The notes: generated by a model from the letters alone, not told the origin. Shown: positions 47,695-59,386, counted from the first letter of the stretch. The stretch is DNA of 64,000 nt from Hymenobacter mellowenesis (GCF_030581005.1 NZ_JAUQSX010000001.1:310001-374000), one strand, 5' to 3'. Numbers and translations: made by a program.

Positions 47695-48018
47695 TTACGC
47701 CTCCCCTACCGCGCCGCCGAAGTTCATCGGGTAGCTGGGGGCTTCGCTCTGCATCTTGATGGTGCCGAAAGCGGCTTCAAACCGCTCGATGTTTTCGGTG
47801 AGGGCTTGCAGCAGGCGCTTGGCGTGCTCGGGCGTGACGACGATGCGCGCCTTCACCTTGGCCTTGGGCAGGCCGGGCATCATGCGGATGAAGTCAATCA
47901 CAAATTCGCTGTTGCTGTGCGCAATCATGGCGAGGTTGGCATATTCGCCCTCGGCCATGGCTTCGGAAAGCTCGATGTTGATGGCGTTGGGGTCCGGGTT
48001 TTGGTCGGTTGGTTGCAT
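47695..48018 (-). CDS. DUF3467 domain protein
   Basis: A 107-residue cytoplasmic protein. The DUF3467 fold is recognised by EGEYANLAMIAHSNSEFVIDFIRMMPGLPKAKVKARIVVTPEHAKRLLQALTENIERFEAAFG. Its function is unknown. In many Bacteroidota it lies beside rpoC, as here (317 nt away, with one small gene between), and upstream of rpsL. No cofactor or catalytic motif is visible. The stop is followed by a terminator, so it is not part of the rpsL transcript. Confidence 0.88.
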   Translation of the reverse strand: MQPTDQNPDPNAINIELSEAMAEGEYANLAMIAHSNSEFVIDFIRMMPGLPKAKVKARIVVTPEHAKRLLQALTENIERFEAAFGTIKMQSEAPSYPMNFGGAVGEA

Positions 48019-48024
48019 GGTAAA

Positions 48025-48264
48025 TCAATCTGTACTCTCTACTCTCAATTGTTTGAGTTTGCTTTTGCTTGCAGAGATGGTGAAAAGCGACACGATGACT
48101 GTCAGAAGGGACGCAATGTACCCGAGTAAATCAACAGAATCTAAAGGAGTAGGATTAGTGTGAGCATTGGTAATACTGAATACGCAAAACACGATTTGCA
48201 GCATAATCAACCAAACTGCACAGACTAAAAGCGCAATGTAACGAGTCTTCTTCCAAATGTTCAT
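48025..48264 (-). CDS. Small two-helix membrane protein, unknown
   Basis: A 79-residue protein with two hydrophobic helices (YIALLVCAVWLIMLQIVFCVF and LLGYIASLLTVIVSLFTISA) joined by a short polar loop (TNAHTNPTPLDSVD). It ends in a basic tail. It is 6 nt upstream of DUF3467 and begins 17 nt after the rpoC terminator. The region is A+T-rich compared with neighbours. No family is recognised. Confidence 0.55.
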   Translation of the reverse strand: MNIWKKTRYIALLVCAVWLIMLQIVFCVFSITNAHTNPTPLDSVDLLGYIASLLTVIVSLFTISASKSKLKQLRVESTD

Positions 48265-48281
48265 TCCGACAAAGAAACAGA

Positions 48282-48313
48282 AAAAGCCGACCGGGATACC
48301 CCAGTCGGCTTTT
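48282..48313 (-). terminator. Terminator after rpoC
   Basis: AAAAGCCGAC (48282-48291) and GTCGGCTTTT (48304-48313) pair over a 12-nt loop; on the minus strand TTTTTCTGTTTC follows. It lies 21 nt past the rpoC stop. Confidence 0.88.
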
Positions 48314-48334
48314 CCATTACAAACCTACGGCGGA

Positions 48335-51300
48335 TTACTCAGCCGACACTTCGCGCTTGCCAGCACGGCTGGGGCGCTTGGCGGGAACGGCCGCTTCGGC
48401 TGCCTGGGCGGCTTGGGCAGCTTCCATCTCCTCTTTTGAGCCTACTACCTGACGCGTGTACTCGCGCAAGCCAGTACCGGCCGGGATGAGGTGACCGACG
48501 ATTACGTTCTCTTTCAAGCCCAACAGCTGGTCGGCCTTGCCACGGATGGCGGCTTCGCTCAACACCTTGGTCGTCTCCTGGAAGGATGCGGCCGAGATGA
48601 ACGACTGCGTGCCCAGCGAGGCCTGCGTGATGCCTTGCAGCGTGGGGCGCGAAACCGAAGGCTGCGCGTCGCGCACTTGCACGAGGGTAAGGTCGCGACG
48701 TTTCAGGCTGCTGTTCTCGTCACGGAGGCGACGAGCCGTCACAATCTGGCCGGGCTTCAGGTTGGTCGAGTCACCGGCTTCGGTCACCACTTTCATGTCG
48801 ATAATCATGTCGTTCTCGGCCATGAAGATGATTTTATCAATCACCTGGTTTTCGAGGAACGACGTGTCACCGGCATCCAGAATCACGACTTTCTGCATCA
48901 TCTGGCGAACGACCACCTCGATGTGCTTATCGTTGATTTTCACACCTTGCAAACGGTACACTTCCTGAATCTCGTTCACGAGGTACTCCTGCACGGCGCC
49001 GGGGCCCTGAATGCTCAGGATGTCCGAAGGCGTGATGGCACCATCCGACAGCGGCATGCCGGCGCGGATGAAGTCGTTGTCCTGCACCAGAATGTGCTTC
49101 GACAGCGGCACCATGTACTTCTTCTTCACACCGTCTTTCGACTCCACGTAGATTTCACGGTTACCGCGTTTCACGGTGCCGTAGGTTACTACGCCGTCGA
49201 TTTCCGATACCACGGCGGGGTTCGACGGGTTTCGGGCTTCGAAAAGCTCCGTTACACGCGGCAGACCACCGGTGATGTCGCGGGTCTTGCCCACCGAGCG
49301 AGGAATCTTGGCGAGGATGTGACCTGCCGTGATTTTCTCGTTGTTCTCGACGTTCAAGTGCGAGCCTACCGGGATGCTGTAAGCCTTCTGGCCTTCGGCA
49401 TCGCCCTTTTTGCCGGGGCGAATGATGATGGACGGGTTCTGGTCCTTGGCCTTCGATTCGATGATGACCTTCTCGCGGTGACCGGTCTGTTCGTCCGACT
49501 CCTCACGGTAGGTAACGCCTTCGGTGATGGCGTCGAACTGCACCGTACCATCAAACTCGGCCAGAATAACGGCGTTGTAGGGGTCCCAGGTGTTCAGCTC
49601 GGTGCCTTTTTCCACTTCCTGACCTTCCTCTACCAGCATGAAAGAGCCGTAGGGAACGTGGTTGGAAGTGAAGACGCGGCCGGTGCCTTTCTCCACGATG
49701 CGGATTTCGCCCGAGCGGCCCATTACCACAGCACCCTTCCGCCCTTCGGCATCGGTGGTAGCTACGGTACGAACGTCTTCGAATTCCACCACACCAGCGA
49801 ATTTGGCTTTGATGTTCGACTCGACGGCGATGTTGGAAGCCGTACCACCTACGTGGAAGGTACGCAGGGTCAGCTGCGTGCCGGGCTCACCAATCGACTG
49901 GGCGGCGATAACACCCACGGCCTCGCCACGCTGCACCATGCGGCCCGAAGCCAGGTTACGGCCGTAGCACTTGGCGCAGATGCCGCGCTTGCTTTCGCAC
50001 GTCAGCACCGAACGGATTTCCACCGATTCAATGCTCGTGGCATCGATGCGGCGGGTCGTGTCTTCCTTGATTTCGGAACCCGAAGTCAGGATAACGTCGC
50101 CGGTCAGCGGGTCGATGATATCGTGCACCGTCACGCGGCCCAAGATACGTTCGGCCAGCGGCTCCACGATGTCCTCGTTGTCTTTCAACGCGAAGGTTTC
50201 GATACCGCGCAGCGTACCGCAGTCCGGCTCGTTCACGATTACGTCCTGCGAAACGTCTACCAGACGACGGGTCAGGTAGCCGGCGTCAGCCGTCTTCAGA
50301 GCCGTATCAGCCAGACCTTTACGGGCACCATGGGTCGAGATGAAGTACTCGATTACGTCGAGGCCTTCTTTGAAGTTCGACAGAATCGGGTTTTCGATAA
50401 TTTCGCCAATCGAGCCTTGCAACGACTTCTGGGGCTTGGCCATCAGGCCACGCATCCCACCCAGCTGACGAATCTGCTCGCGCGAGCCACGGGCTCCCGA
50501 GTGCATCATCATGTAGATGGAGTTGAAGCCCTGGTTCTCCTTCTCCAGACGGCCCATCAACGTTTCCGTAATCTGGTTGTTGATGCGCGTCCAGATGTCG
50601 ATAACCTGGTTGTAACGCTCATTGTCCGTAATCAGACCCATCTGGTAGTTCTGGGTTACGGCTTTCACGTCGTTCTGGGCTTGCAGCACCAGTTCGTCCT
50701 TCTCTTTCGGGATGTTGATGTCGCCCAGACCCATGCTCAAGCCGCCTTTGTAGGCCGACTGGAAACCAAGGGTCTTGATGTCATCCAGGAATTGAGCGGT
50801 ACGAGCCATGCCCGTGCGCTTAAATACCGTCGAGATGATTTGCTGAAGCTTCTTCTTCGTCAGCAGTTCGTCCACGAAACCTACTTCCTCCGGTACGAGC
50901 TGGTTGAACAGCACGCGGCCAGCAACGGTATCCACGATTTTGGTTACCAAGTCGTCGTTTTCGTCACGAATCTGCGTCCGCACCTTAATGAAAGCGTGCT
51001 TAGAAAGCTGGCCTTCGTTGATGGCAATCACAACCTCTTCGTCCGAGTAGAAAACCCGGTCTTCACCGACAATCTTCTCGTTTTCAGTGCTGCGCTTGCC
51101 CTTGGTTACATAGTACAGACCGAGAACCATGTCCTGCGACGGTACCGCGATGGGCGCGCCGTTGGCGGGGTTCAGGATGTTGTGCGAGGCCAGCATGAGC
51201 ATGGAGGCTTCCAGAATAGCGGCCGGGCCGAGGGGCACGTGCACAGCCATCTGGTCACCGTCAAAGTCAGCGTTGAAGGCCGTACAAACGAGGGGGTGCA

Positions 51301-52687
51301 GCTGGATAGCCTTGCCTTCGATGAGGCGCGGCTGGAACGCCTGGATGCCCAGACGGTGAAGCGTAGGAGCCCGGTTGAGCAACACTGGGTGGCCTTTCAG
51401 CACATTTTCCAGAATATCCCACACCACGGCGTCCTTGCGGTCGACAATCTTCTTCGCCGATTTCACCGTCTTCACGATGCCGCGCTCGATGAGCTTGCGG
51501 ATAATGAACGGCTTGAACAGCTCGGCCGCCATATTCTTGGGCAGACCGCACTCGTGCAGCTTCAGCTCCGGACCAACGACGATTACCGAACGACCCGAGT
51601 AATCGACACGCTTACCGAGCAGGTTCTGACGGAAGCGGCCCTGCTTGCCTTTCAGCATGTCGGACAGCGACTTCAGGGCACGGTTGCCTTCGGCGCGCAC
51701 GGCGTTCACCTTACGCGAGTTGTCGAACAGCGAGTCAACAGCTTCCTGCAGCATCCGCTTCTCGTTCCGCAGAATCACCTCGGGCGCTTTGATTTCAATC
51801 AGGCGCTTGAGGCGGTTGTTGCGGATGATGACGCGGCGGTACAGGTCGTTCAAGTCGGAAGTGGCGAAACGGCCACCGTCGAGCGGAACCAGCGGGCGCA
51901 GTTCCGGGGGAATAACCGGCACCATGCGGATAACCATCCACTCGGGCTTGTTCTCCACGCGGGTAGCGGCGTCACGGAAAGCTTCCACTACGCGCAGACG
52001 CTTCAGGGCTTCCGCCTTACGCTGCTGCGAAGTTTCGTGGGCAGCGGAGTCACGCAGCGAGTAGCTCAACTCGTCCAGGTTGATGCGCTCCAGCAGCATA
52101 TGCAGGGCATCGGCACCCATGCGGGCGATGAACTTGTTGGGGTCCTCGTTGGGCAGCATCTGGTTCTCCCGGGGGAGTTTGTCGATGATGTCCAGATATT
52201 CGTCCTCAGTGAGGAAGTCGAGCACTTGCACGCCTTCTTCCGCCAGCGAACCGGGCTGAACCACGACGTACCGCTCGTAATAAATAATCTGGTCGAGCTT
52301 CTTGGTGGGCAGGCCCAGCAGGTAGCCGATTTTGTTGGGGAGCGACTTGAAGTACCAGATGTGAGCAACGGGCACCACCAGTTCGATGTGGCCCATGCGC
52401 TCACGACGCACCTTCTTCTCGGTCACCTCCACGCCGCAACGGTCGCAGATGATGCCCTTGTAGCGGATGCGCTTGTACTTACCGCAGTGGCATTCCCAGT
52501 CCTTCACCGGACCGAAAATCCGTTCGCAGAACAAGCCACCCATCTCGGGCTTGTACGTGCGGTAGTTGATGGTTTCAGGCTTCACGACTTCGCCGGTGCT
52601 GCGCTCCAGAATTGCTTCGGGCGAGGCCAGCGAAATAGTGACTTTGGAGAAGTCCTGAACTATTTTCTTGTTTTTTGCGAAAGCCAT
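48335..52687 (-). CDS. rpoC: DNA-directed RNA polymerase subunit beta'
   Basis: A 1450-residue protein. The N-terminal zinc cluster ([25 protein letters not shown]), the catalytic Mg-binding [15 protein letters not shown], the trigger-loop region and the second zinc site ([19 protein letters not shown]) are intact, as is [22 protein letters not shown]-terminal tail of about 40 residues is Ala/Lys/Arg-rich ([28 protein letters not shown]). It is separated from rpoB by a long 390-nt spacer, which is unusual. The beta' subunit forms the catalytic cleft of RNA polymerase. Confidence 0.98.
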   Translation of the reverse strand: MAFAKNKKIVQDFSKVTISLASPEAILERSTGEVVKPETINYRTYKPEMGGLFCERIFGPVKDWECHCGKYKRIRYKGIICDRCGVEVTEKKVRRERMGHIELVVPVAHIWYFKSLPNKIGYLLGLPTKKLDQIIYYERYVVVQPGSLAEEGVQVLDFLTEDEYLDIIDKLPRENQMLPNEDPNKFIARMGADALHMLLERINLDELSYSLRDSAAHETSQQRKAEALKRLRVVEAFRDAATRVENKPEWMVIRMVPVIPPELRPLVPLDGGRFATSDLNDLYRRVIIRNNRLKRLIEIKAPEVILRNEKRMLQEAVDSLFDNSRKVNAVRAEGNRALKSLSDMLKGKQGRFRQNLLGKRVDYSGRSVIVVGPELKLHECGLPKNMAAELFKPFIIRKLIERGIVKTVKSAKKIVDRKDAVVWDILENVLKGHPVLLNRAPTLHRLGIQAFQPRLIEGKAIQLHPLVCTAFNADFDGDQMAVHVPLGPAAILEASMLMLASHNILNPANGAPIAVPSQDMVLGLYYVTKGKRSTENEKIVGEDRVFYSDEEVVIAINEGQLSKHAFIKVRTQIRDENDDLVTKIVDTVAGRVLFNQLVPEEVGFVDELLTKKKLQQIISTVFKRTGMARTAQFLDDIKTLGFQSAYKGGLSMGLGDINIPKEKDELVLQAQNDVKAVTQNYQMGLITDNERYNQVIDIWTRINNQITETLMGRLEKENQGFNSIYMMMHSGARGSREQIRQLGGMRGLMAKPQKSLQGSIGEIIENPILSNFKEGLDVIEYFISTHGARKGLADTALKTADAGYLTRRLVDVSQDVIVNEPDCGTLRGIETFALKDNEDIVEPLAERILGRVTVHDIIDPLTGDVILTSGSEIKEDTTRRIDATSIESVEIRSVLTCESKRGICAKCYGRNLASGRMVQRGEAVGVIAAQSIGEPGTQLTLRTFHVGGTASNIAVESNIKAKFAGVVEFEDVRTVATTDAEGRKGAVVMGRSGEIRIVEKGTGRVFTSNHVPYGSFMLVEEGQEVEKGTELNTWDPYNAVILAEFDGTVQFDAITEGVTYREESDEQTGHREKVIIESKAKDQNPSIIIRPGKKGDAEGQKAYSIPVGSHLNVENNEKITAGHILAKIPRSVGKTRDITGGLPRVTELFEARNPSNPAVVSEIDGVVTYGTVKRGNREIYVESKDGVKKKYMVPLSKHILVQDNDFIRAGMPLSDGAITPSDILSIQGPGAVQEYLVNEIQEVYRLQGVKINDKHIEVVVRQMMQKVVILDAGDTSFLENQVIDKIIFMAENDMIIDMKVVTEAGDSTNLKPGQIVTARRLRDENSSLKRRDLTLVQVRDAQPSVSRPTLQGITQASLGTQSFISAASFQETTKVLSEAAIRGKADQLLGLKENVIVGHLIPAGTGLREYTRQVVGSKEEMEAAQAAQAAEAAVPAKRPSRAGKREVSAE

Positions 52688-52785
52688 TTGATTGGTTTTA
52701 AGCTGATAGCTGTTGGCTTTGAGCTGTTTGACGCCTCATTCTTCGCCAGAAGAATGCAAGAGTTCCAAACAGTTTGACTCTTAGA

Positions 52786-52831
52786 AAAGTGCCTTTGCGG
52801 AACAGATAGGTATGTTGAGCAAAGGCACTTT
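52786..52831 (-). terminator. Terminator-like hairpin between rpoB and rpoC
   Basis: AAAGTGCCTTTGC (52786-52798) and GCAAAGGCACTTT (52819-52831) are exact complements, 20-nt loop. On the minus strand the 3' arm continues into TTTTCTAAG, as in an intrinsic terminator or attenuator. Confidence 0.75.
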
Positions 52832-53032
52832 CAAAAGGTCTATTTATTAAATCTGATGGCGGAGCAGAACGGCGGGAAGGCCTTCGATTAAGTCGCTTAG
52901 GGAGCTTTGATGCTGAACTGACCATATCTCGAAACAGCTTCCCCAGCTTCTTTCACCGAAGCGTTTTCTCACCTTTCGTTACCAAGGTCGCTCAATTAGC
53001 GCCTCCTGTTGCCTGCCGGCAGACAAACCGCG

Positions 53033-53066
53033 AGTTGCGGCCGAGACTTTCGCCCCGGCCGCAACT
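53033..53066 (-). repeat. Hairpin directly after rpoB
   Basis: AGTTGCGGCCG (53033-53043) and CGGCCGCAACT (53056-53066) pair perfectly with a 12-nt loop, 11 nt after the rpoB stop. No T-run follows on the minus strand, so it may guard the mRNA 3' end. Confidence 0.75.
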
Positions 53067-53077
53067 GCAGCAATTCA

Positions 53078-56000
53078 CTATTCCATCGTGATTTCGAGTG
53101 CCAGACCACGGAGTTCGTGGAGCAACACGTTGAACGACTCGGGGATGTTCGGCTTGGGCAGAATATCGCCTTTTACAATGGCTTCGTACGCTTTCGCGCG
53201 GCCCACCACGTCATCCGATTTCACGGTCAGGATTTCCTGCAGCACGTTGGAAGCACCAAAGGCCTCCAGTGCCCATACTTCCATCTCGCCGAAGCGCTGG
53301 CCACCGAACTGTGCCTTACCACCCAGCGGCTGCTGCGTGATGAGCGAGTACGGCCCGATGGAACGAGCGTGCATCTTGTCATCCACCAAGTGACCCAGTT
53401 TGAGCATGTAAATCACGCCCACGGTTACCGGCTGGTCGAAGCGGTCGCCGCTCAAGCCATCGTGCAGATAAGCACGACCCCAGTCCGGCAGACCGGCTTC
53501 GGTCAACTCACGAGCAACTTCGTCCTCGGTAGCACCGTCGAAAATCGGGGTAGCATAGGTACGACCCATTTTCAGACCAGCCCAGCCCAGTACGGTCTCG
53601 TAAATCTGACCGATGTTCATGCGGCTTGGTACACCGAGCGGATTCAGCACGATGTCCATCGGCGTGCCGTCGGGCAGGAAGGGCATGTCCTCATCGCGCA
53701 CGATGCGGGCTACCACACCCTTGTTACCGTGGCGGCCGGCCATTTTATCACCCACCTTCAGCTTGCGCTTCTTGGCGATGTACACTTTGGCAAGCTGCAC
53801 GATGCCGGCAGGCAGTTCGTCGCCCACTTCCAGGGTGAAACGCTGACGCTTGAATTTCGCGGTGATGGTGTTGCGGCGCTTGGCGTAGTTACGCACCAGC
53901 TCCAGCACCAAGCCATTCACGCGGGCATCAGCCGTCCAGCCTTCCAGAATCAGGTCCTTAAACAGGTTCACTTCTTCCGGAACGGCGTAGTTGCTCTCAT
54001 CCTTATAAGGGTTCTTCTCGGGGAACATGCCCTCGTTGATGTTCTTGCGGTTGAACTTCACGCCCTTGGCAATCATCTCCTCACCGAAGCGGTGTTTGAT
54101 GCCCTGCGACGTTTTGCCTTCCAGCAACTGCACCAGCTTGTCAATCATGATGGCTTTCACGCCACGCAGTTCCTGCGCGTAGGTCGCCTTCAAGTCTTCC
54201 ACTTCCTTCTTCGACTTGGCCCGGAGGTTTTTGTCTTTCTTAGGACGCGAGAACAGCTTGGTACCGATAACCACACCCTGCAAGGAGGGCGGCGCTTTGA
54301 GGGAAGCATCCTTCACATCGCCGGCCTTGTCGCCGAAGATGGCGCGGAGCAGCTTCTCTTCCGGGGTCGGGTCCGTCTCGCCTTTCGGCGTGATTTTACC
54401 AATCAGGATATCGCCTTCCTTCACCTCCGCGCCGAGGCGGATGATGCCGTTGTCGTCGAGGTTGCGCACGGCTTCTTCGCTCACGTTCGGAATCTCCGAG
54501 GTCAGCTCTTCTTCGCCACGCTTGGTCTCGCGCACTTCCAGCTCAAACTCCTCAATGTGAATCGAGGTAAAGATGTCGTCGCGAACCACGCGCTCCGAGA
54601 TGACGATGGCATCCTCGAAGTTGTAGCCCTGCCACGGCATAAACGCCACCTGCATGTTGCGGCCCAAGGCAAGTTCGCCCTGGTTGGTGCCGTAGCCTTC
54701 GCAGAGCGCCTGGCCTTTGGTCACCCGCTCGCCGCGCTTCACGAGCGGCGTCAGGTTGAGGCAGGTGTCCTGGTTGGTGCGACGGAACTTGATGAGGTCG
54801 TACGTAATACGCTCGGCATCGAAGCTTACCATGATGTCGTCCTCCGTGAGGTCGTACTTCACCACAATTTTGTTGGCGTCCACGAAGTCAATCACGCCCT
54901 CGCCTTCGGCCATAATCAGCGTGCGCGAGTCGCTGGCAATGCGGCCTTCCAGACCCGTGCCCACAATCGGAGCCTCGGGACGGAGCAGCGGCACCGCCTG
55001 GCGCTGCATGTTCGAGCCCATCAGTGCACGGTTGGCGTCATCGTGCTCCAGGAACGGAATCAGCGAAGCAGCTACCGATACAATCTGGTTCGGGGCCACG
55101 TCCATGTAGGAGTATTCCGACGGGTTCACCACCGGGAAGTCACCTTCAAAACGGCCTTTCACCAGCTCCTGGGTCAGGTTGCCGCCTTCATCCAGCAGGG
55201 AGTTGGCCTGCGCGATGTGGTGGGTGTCCTCTTCCTCAGCGGTCAGGAATTTCACGTTGGCGCTCATGTCCACCTTGCCGCCTTTCACGTCGCGGTAAGG
55301 CGTTTCGATGAAGCCCATGGCATTCACGCGAGCGTGCACGCACAGCGACGAAATGAGACCAATGTTAGGTCCCTCCGGCGTTTCGATGGTGCAAAGACGG
55401 CCGTAGTGCGTGTAGTGAACGTCACGTACCTCGAAGCCAGCGCGCTCACGCGACAAACCTCCCGGCCCGAGTGCCGATACGCGACGTTTGTGCGTCACCT
55501 CGGCCAGCGGGTTCGTCTGGTCCATGAACTGCGACAGCTGGTTCGTACCGAAGAACGAGTTAATTACGCTGGACAACGTCCGGGCGTTAATCAAGTCCAC
55601 CGGCTTGAAGTCCTCGTTGTCCCGCACGTTCATGCGCTCCTTAATGGTACGTGCCATCCGGGCCAGGCCCACGCCGAACTGGGCGTAAAGCTGCTCGCCC
55701 ACAGTACGCACGCGACGGTTGCTCAAGTGGTCAATGTCATCGACAATGGCCTTCGAGTTGCTCAGACCAATCAGGTACTTCACGATGAGCACAATGTCCT
55801 CATTGGTCAGCACCCGTGACTCCTGGTCCATGCCAATCTGGAGCTTCTTGTTAATCCGGTAGCGGCCCACCTCGCCGAGGTCGTAGCGCTTGTCCGAGAA
55901 AAACAGCTTCTGGATGATGTCACGAGCGGTTTCTTCATCAGGAGCCTCCGTGTTCCGGAGCTGACGGTAAATCTGCTCTACAGCCTCCTTCTCCGAGTTG

Positions 56001-56977
56001 GAGTTGTCCTTCTGCAGCGTATTGTAAATGATTGCGAAATCCGCAATGTTCACATTCTCGCGGTGCAGAATAACCGACTTCGCGCCGGCCTCCAGAATCA
56101 CGTCGATATCCGCTTCCTCAATGGTAGCATCGCGCTCCAGCAACACTTCGTTGCGGTCAATCGATACCACTTCGCCGGTGTCCTCGTCCACGAAGTCTTC
56201 CGTCCAAGTGCGGAGCACCCGGGCAGCCAGCTTGCGACCAACGGCTTTCTTGAGGTTTTTCTTGTCGGACTTCACTTCCTCCGACAAACCGAACAGGTCG
56301 AGAATGTCTTTGTCCGTGCCGTAGCCGATGGCGCGCAACAGCGTCGTCACCGGGAATTTCTTCTTCCGGTCGATGTACGCGTACATCACGTTGTTCACGT
56401 CCGTGGCAAATTCAATCCACGAACCTTTGAACGGAATAATCCGGGCCGAATACAGCTTGGTACCGTTCGTGTGCTTGCTCTGGGCGAAGAACACGCCCGG
56501 TGAGCGGTGCAGCTGCGATACGATAACGCGCTCAGCGCCGTTGATAACAAACGAGCCCTTTACGGTCATGTAAGGGATGTTCCCGAGGAACACCTCCTGC
56601 TCAATCGTCTCGAAATCCTCGTTGTCCTTATCATTGCAAATCAAACGCAGCTTGGCTTTCAGCGGAACCGAATAAGTCAAACCACGGTCGATGCACTCGT
56701 CAACCGAATATTTCGGCGGGTCGACGTGGTAATCGATAAAGTTGAGCACGAAGTTTTCGCGCGAGTCCGAAATCGGGAAGTTCTCGGCGAACACTTTGAA
56801 CAATCCTTCGTTAGAACGACGCTCGGCAGCGGTTTCCAACTGAAAGAATTCCTGGAACGAGCGCACTTGCACGTCGAGGAAGTCCGGGTACTCGATAACC
56901 TTCTTAATCTTGGCGAAATTGATTCGCTCGGCGGCCGTTTTCTTCAGGGCGGCCGTCTTTGCTTTCGGTGTAGCCAA
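53078..56977 (-). CDS. rpoB: DNA-directed RNA polymerase subunit beta
   Basis: A 1299-residue protein. The start is set at a TTG at 56977 because the product then begins [24 protein letters not shown], and no ATG is available; a GTG at 57055 would add 26 unrelated residues. The rifampicin-region [21 protein letters not shown], the [21 protein letters not shown] segment, [17 protein letters not shown], and the C-terminal [24 protein letters not shown] are diagnostic. It catalyses RNA synthesis with beta'. It follows rplL after a 237-nt spacer with a hairpin. Confidence 0.97.
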   Translation of the reverse strand: MATPKAKTAALKKTAAERINFAKIKKVIEYPDFLDVQVRSFQEFFQLETAAERRSNEGLFKVFAENFPISDSRENFVLNFIDYHVDPPKYSVDECIDRGLTYSVPLKAKLRLICNDKDNEDFETIEQEVFLGNIPYMTVKGSFVINGAERVIVSQLHRSPGVFFAQSKHTNGTKLYSARIIPFKGSWIEFATDVNNVMYAYIDRKKKFPVTTLLRAIGYGTDKDILDLFGLSEEVKSDKKNLKKAVGRKLAARVLRTWTEDFVDEDTGEVVSIDRNEVLLERDATIEEADIDVILEAGAKSVILHRENVNIADFAIIYNTLQKDNSNSEKEAVEQIYRQLRNTEAPDEETARDIIQKLFFSDKRYDLGEVGRYRINKKLQIGMDQESRVLTNEDIVLIVKYLIGLSNSKAIVDDIDHLSNRRVRTVGEQLYAQFGVGLARMARTIKERMNVRDNEDFKPVDLINARTLSSVINSFFGTNQLSQFMDQTNPLAEVTHKRRVSALGPGGLSRERAGFEVRDVHYTHYGRLCTIETPEGPNIGLISSLCVHARVNAMGFIETPYRDVKGGKVDMSANVKFLTAEEEDTHHIAQANSLLDEGGNLTQELVKGRFEGDFPVVNPSEYSYMDVAPNQIVSVAASLIPFLEHDDANRALMGSNMQRQAVPLLRPEAPIVGTGLEGRIASDSRTLIMAEGEGVIDFVDANKIVVKYDLTEDDIMVSFDAERITYDLIKFRRTNQDTCLNLTPLVKRGERVTKGQALCEGYGTNQGELALGRNMQVAFMPWQGYNFEDAIVISERVVRDDIFTSIHIEEFELEVRETKRGEEELTSEIPNVSEEAVRNLDDNGIIRLGAEVKEGDILIGKITPKGETDPTPEEKLLRAIFGDKAGDVKDASLKAPPSLQGVVIGTKLFSRPKKDKNLRAKSKKEVEDLKATYAQELRGVKAIMIDKLVQLLEGKTSQGIKHRFGEEMIAKGVKFNRKNINEGMFPEKNPYKDESNYAVPEEVNLFKDLILEGWTADARVNGLVLELVRNYAKRRNTITAKFKRQRFTLEVGDELPAGIVQLAKVYIAKKRKLKVGDKMAGRHGNKGVVARIVRDEDMPFLPDGTPMDIVLNPLGVPSRMNIGQIYETVLGWAGLKMGRTYATPIFDGATEDEVARELTEAGLPDWGRAYLHDGLSGDRFDQPVTVGVIYMLKLGHLVDDKMHARSIGPYSLITQQPLGGKAQFGGQRFGEMEVWALEAFGASNVLQEILTVKSDDVVGRAKAYEAIVKGDILPKPNIPESFNVLLHELRGLALEITME

Positions 56978-57146
56978 TGCGATGGGGATTAAAAGATGGA
57001 CACAGAAGCGTAATAAAGGAGGCCGGGGTGGCGGCCCGTCAGCGGTGCGGTGCACTCCCTAACCACCTCTGCAACAAGATGGTTAGCTGACATAGCAAAA
57101 GCGCGAACCGGGTAGCTCGCGCGGTTGACACGCTACAAACAGGAAA

Positions 57147-57170
57147 AGACCTGGCTAAGTTGCCAGGTCT
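57147..57170 (-). terminator. Attenuator-like hairpin between rplL and rpoB
   Basis: AGACCTGGC (57147-57155) and GCCAGGTCT (57162-57170) pair over a 6-nt loop, followed on the minus strand by TTTTCCTGTTT. Its position matches the attenuator known between rplL and rpoB in enteric bacteria. Confidence 0.8.
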
Positions 57171-57214
57171 AATCCTTATTCGAAGCGGGTCCGGAGATGC
57201 TTCAGGAGCAGAAA

Positions 57215-57595
57215 CTACTTAACTTCTACTTCAGCACCGGCTTCCTCGAGCTGCTTTTTCAGCGACTCAGCCTCGTCTTTGGTTACGCCTTCTTTCAGGG
57301 GCTTGGGAGCACCGTCAACCAGTTCTTTGGCTTCTTTCAGGCCCAGACCGGTCAGGTCTTTCACCAGTTTCACCACAGCCAGTTTAGCACCACCGGCAGC
57401 CTTCAGGATAACGTCAAACGACGTCTTCTCCTCGGGAGCCTCGTCAGCGGCAGCAGCGCCACCACCGGCCATCATTACAGGAGCAGCAGCAGCGGGCTCG
57501 ATGCCGTACTCGTCCTTCAGGATGGTTGCCAACTCGTTTACTTCTTTCACCGTCAGGTTTACAAGCTGCTCAGCGAATGCTTTCAAATCTGCCAT
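57215..57595 (-). CDS. rplL: 50S ribosomal protein L7/L12
   Basis: A 126-residue protein. An N-terminal dimer domain ([33 protein letters not shown]), an Ala-rich hinge ([24 protein letters not shown]) and the C-terminal factor-binding domain ([46 protein letters not shown]) are all visible. It forms the stalk that recruits EF-G, EF-Tu and IF-2. It lies 64 nt after rplJ. Confidence 0.98.
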   Translation of the reverse strand: MADLKAFAEQLVNLTVKEVNELATILKDEYGIEPAAAAPVMMAGGGAAAADEAPEEKTSFDVILKAAGGAKLAVVKLVKDLTGLGLKEAKELVDGAPKPLKEGVTKDEAESLKKQLEEAGAEVEVK

Positions 57596-57659
57596 TTCTG
57601 TAGATTGTTAAAAAAATGTGTTGTTGAAAATTTTGATTGGAGGGCGAAAAAGCAGCTGA

Positions 57660-58208
57660 CTAAGCGGCCTCTTTCTCGCTGAGGGTTTTGAGGATTCCGG
57701 CCAGCTTGTTACCACCGCTCTGAAGAGCCGAGATAACGTTTTTGGCAGGCGACTGGAGCAGGCCGATGAGTTCACCGAGCAGTTCCTGTTTGCCTTTGAT
57801 GGTTGTGAGACCTTCGAGCTGGTCGGAACCGATGTAGATGCTGGCATCCACATAAGCGCCTTTCAGCACGGGCTTCGGCGTGGCACCGCGGGGGTACGCC
57901 TGGGCCTTATAGAAGTCACGCAGCATCTTGGCAGGAGCCGAGCCGCTCTCCGTGGAGAACAACACGCCCGACTGGCCTTTCAGCGCGGCATCCATTTCCG
58001 ACGTGTCGTGGCCGAGCGTATCCAGTGCCTTGCGGATGAAGGTGTTTTTGTACACCTTGTATTCCAGGCCGCGGTTGAACGCCAGACGACGGAAGTCGTT
58101 GATTTTCGCTACCGACATCACCGAAGCATCGACGATGTAGAACGAGTTGTGCGATTGCATTTTTCCGCTCAACTCATCCACGAGGGCTTGTTTTTCTTCC
58201 CGAGTCAT
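57660..58208 (-). CDS. rplJ: 50S ribosomal protein L10
   Basis: A 182-residue protein: MTREEKQALVDELSGKMQSHNSFYIVDASVMSVAKINDFRRLAFNRGLEYKVYKNTFIRKAL is the rRNA-binding domain, and the C-terminal helix carries the L7/L12 dimers. Length is slightly above that of E. coli. It follows rplA by 15 nt. Confidence 0.97.
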   Translation of the reverse strand: MTREEKQALVDELSGKMQSHNSFYIVDASVMSVAKINDFRRLAFNRGLEYKVYKNTFIRKALDTLGHDTSEMDAALKGQSGVLFSTESGSAPAKMLRDFYKAQAYPRGATPKPVLKGAYVDASIYIGSDQLEGLTTIKGKQELLGELIGLLQSPAKNVISALQSGGNKLAGILKTLSEKEAA

Positions 58209-58223
58209 GTTTGGTTGGTTTAA

Positions 58224-58922
58224 TTAGCTAGCGGAATTTACTTGGCTGTCAACCGGAACGGCGGGCGACATCGTGCTCGAGAGCGTGATGCTCTTGATGT
58301 AGGTACCTTTCGAAGACGAAGGCTTCAGGCGACCCAACGTCTGGATTACCTCCAGGGCGTTTTCGGCCAGCATCTTCGGGTCGAACGATACTTTACCAAC
58401 CGAGCAGTGAATGATACCGGTTTTGTCAACTTTGAAGTCGATTTTACCAGCTTTCACTTCCTGCACAGCCTTGGCTACGTCGGTCGTTACGGTGCCCGAC
58501 TTCGGGTTCGGCATCAGACCACGGGGACCGAGCACACGGCCCAGACGACCTACCTTCGCCATTACGGCGGGCATGGTGATGATTACGTCGATGTCGGTCC
58601 AGCCTTTCTCGATTTTGGCAATATAGTCGTCCAGACCCACGAAGTCGGCGCCGGCGGCCAGAGCTTCGGCCTCCTTGTCAGGAGTAACCAGGGCCAGAAC
58701 GCGAACGGTTTTGCCGGTACCGTGGGGCAGGGTGGCCACGCCACGAACCATCTGGTCCGCTTTGCGGGGGTCCACGCCGAGGCGAACGTCAATATCTACC
58801 GAAGCATCGAATTTGGTGTAGGTAATGTCCTTCACCACGATTGCGGCTTCCACGAGGCTGCGCACTTGCGTCAGGTCGTGTTTGGCAAGGGCTTCCTTGC
58901 GCTTTTTGCTTACTTGTGCCAT
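58224..58922 (-). CDS. rplA: 50S ribosomal protein L1
   Basis: A 232-residue protein: [38 protein letters not shown] and [21 protein letters not shown] are diagnostic of L1, the protein of the mobile stalk near the E site. L1 represses translation of its own operon in other bacteria. Length is normal. It follows rplK by 20 nt. Confidence 0.98.
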   Translation of the reverse strand: MAQVSKKRKEALAKHDLTQVRSLVEAAIVVKDITYTKFDASVDIDVRLGVDPRKADQMVRGVATLPHGTGKTVRVLALVTPDKEAEALAAGADFVGLDDYIAKIEKGWTDIDVIITMPAVMAKVGRLGRVLGPRGLMPNPKSGTVTTDVAKAVQEVKAGKIDFKVDKTGIIHCSVGKVSFDPKMLAENALEVIQTLGRLKPSSSKGTYIKSITLSSTMSPAVPVDSQVNSAS

Positions 58923-58942
58923 CTGTTCTTTTCTCCGTTTAA

Positions 58943-59386
58943 TTATTCAGCAAAAGGAGAATCGCCCTTGATGGTAATGCCCATGCTGCGAGCCGTGCCG
59001 GCCACCTGCTTCATAGCGGCTTCCACTTGGAAAGCGTTCAAGTCAGGCATTTTGGTTTCGGCAATGGTACGCACCTGGTCCCACGTCACGGAGCCCACTT
59101 TGTTACGGTTCGGCTCTTTCGAACCGCTCTGCAACTTAGCAGCTTCCATGAGCAGCACCGGAGCCGGTGCCGTCTTCACCACGAAGTCGAACGACTTGTC
59201 GGTGTACATGGTGATGAGTACAGGACAAACTTGGCCGGCTTTATCTTGGGTGCGAGCATTGAACTGCTTGCAAAACTCCATGATGTTCAAGCCTTTGCTA
59301 CCAAGTGCAGGTCCTACCGGCGGCGAAGGGTTCGCGGCGCCTCCCTTTATCTGCAGACGCAGATAACCTCTGATTTCTTTGGCCAT
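58943..59386 (-). CDS. rplK: 50S ribosomal protein L11
   Basis: A 147-residue protein: [47 protein letters not shown] and the C-terminal [42 protein letters not shown] identify L11, which lies at the GTPase centre and is needed for RelA activation. It follows nusG after a 118-nt spacer in which I see no hairpin or promoter. Confidence 0.98.
   Translation of the reverse strand: MAKEIRGYLRLQIKGGAANPSPPVGPALGSKGLNIMEFCKQFNARTQDKAGQVCPVLITMYTDKSFDFVVKTAPAPVLLMEAAKLQSGSKEPNRNKVGSVTWDQVRTIAETKMPDLNAFQVEAAMKQVAGTARSMGITIKGDSPFAE

Larger units (their letters stand above)
52688..53077 (-). other. Long rpoB-rpoC spacer with three hairpins
   Basis: A 390-nt gap with no convincing gene; one short frame here is poor. 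It holds a hairpin just after rpoB (53033-53066), a 13-bp stem with T-run (52786-52831) and a smaller hairpin nearer to rpoC (52724-52772). Confidence 0.7.

Noticed and set aside
48491..52777. A 1428-codon open frame on the plus strand opposite rpoC
   Set aside because: It is a mirror of the high-GC codon pattern of rpoC. The product is low-complexity with many His, Val and Arg and matches no domain.
52698..52925. A 75-codon frame in the rpoB-rpoC spacer
   Set aside because: It runs through two hairpins, has no homology to known families and no ribosome-binding site; it is likely noncoding.
53009..55819. A 936-codon open frame opposite rpoB
   Set aside because: Shadow of rpoB on the other strand; no recognisable domain.
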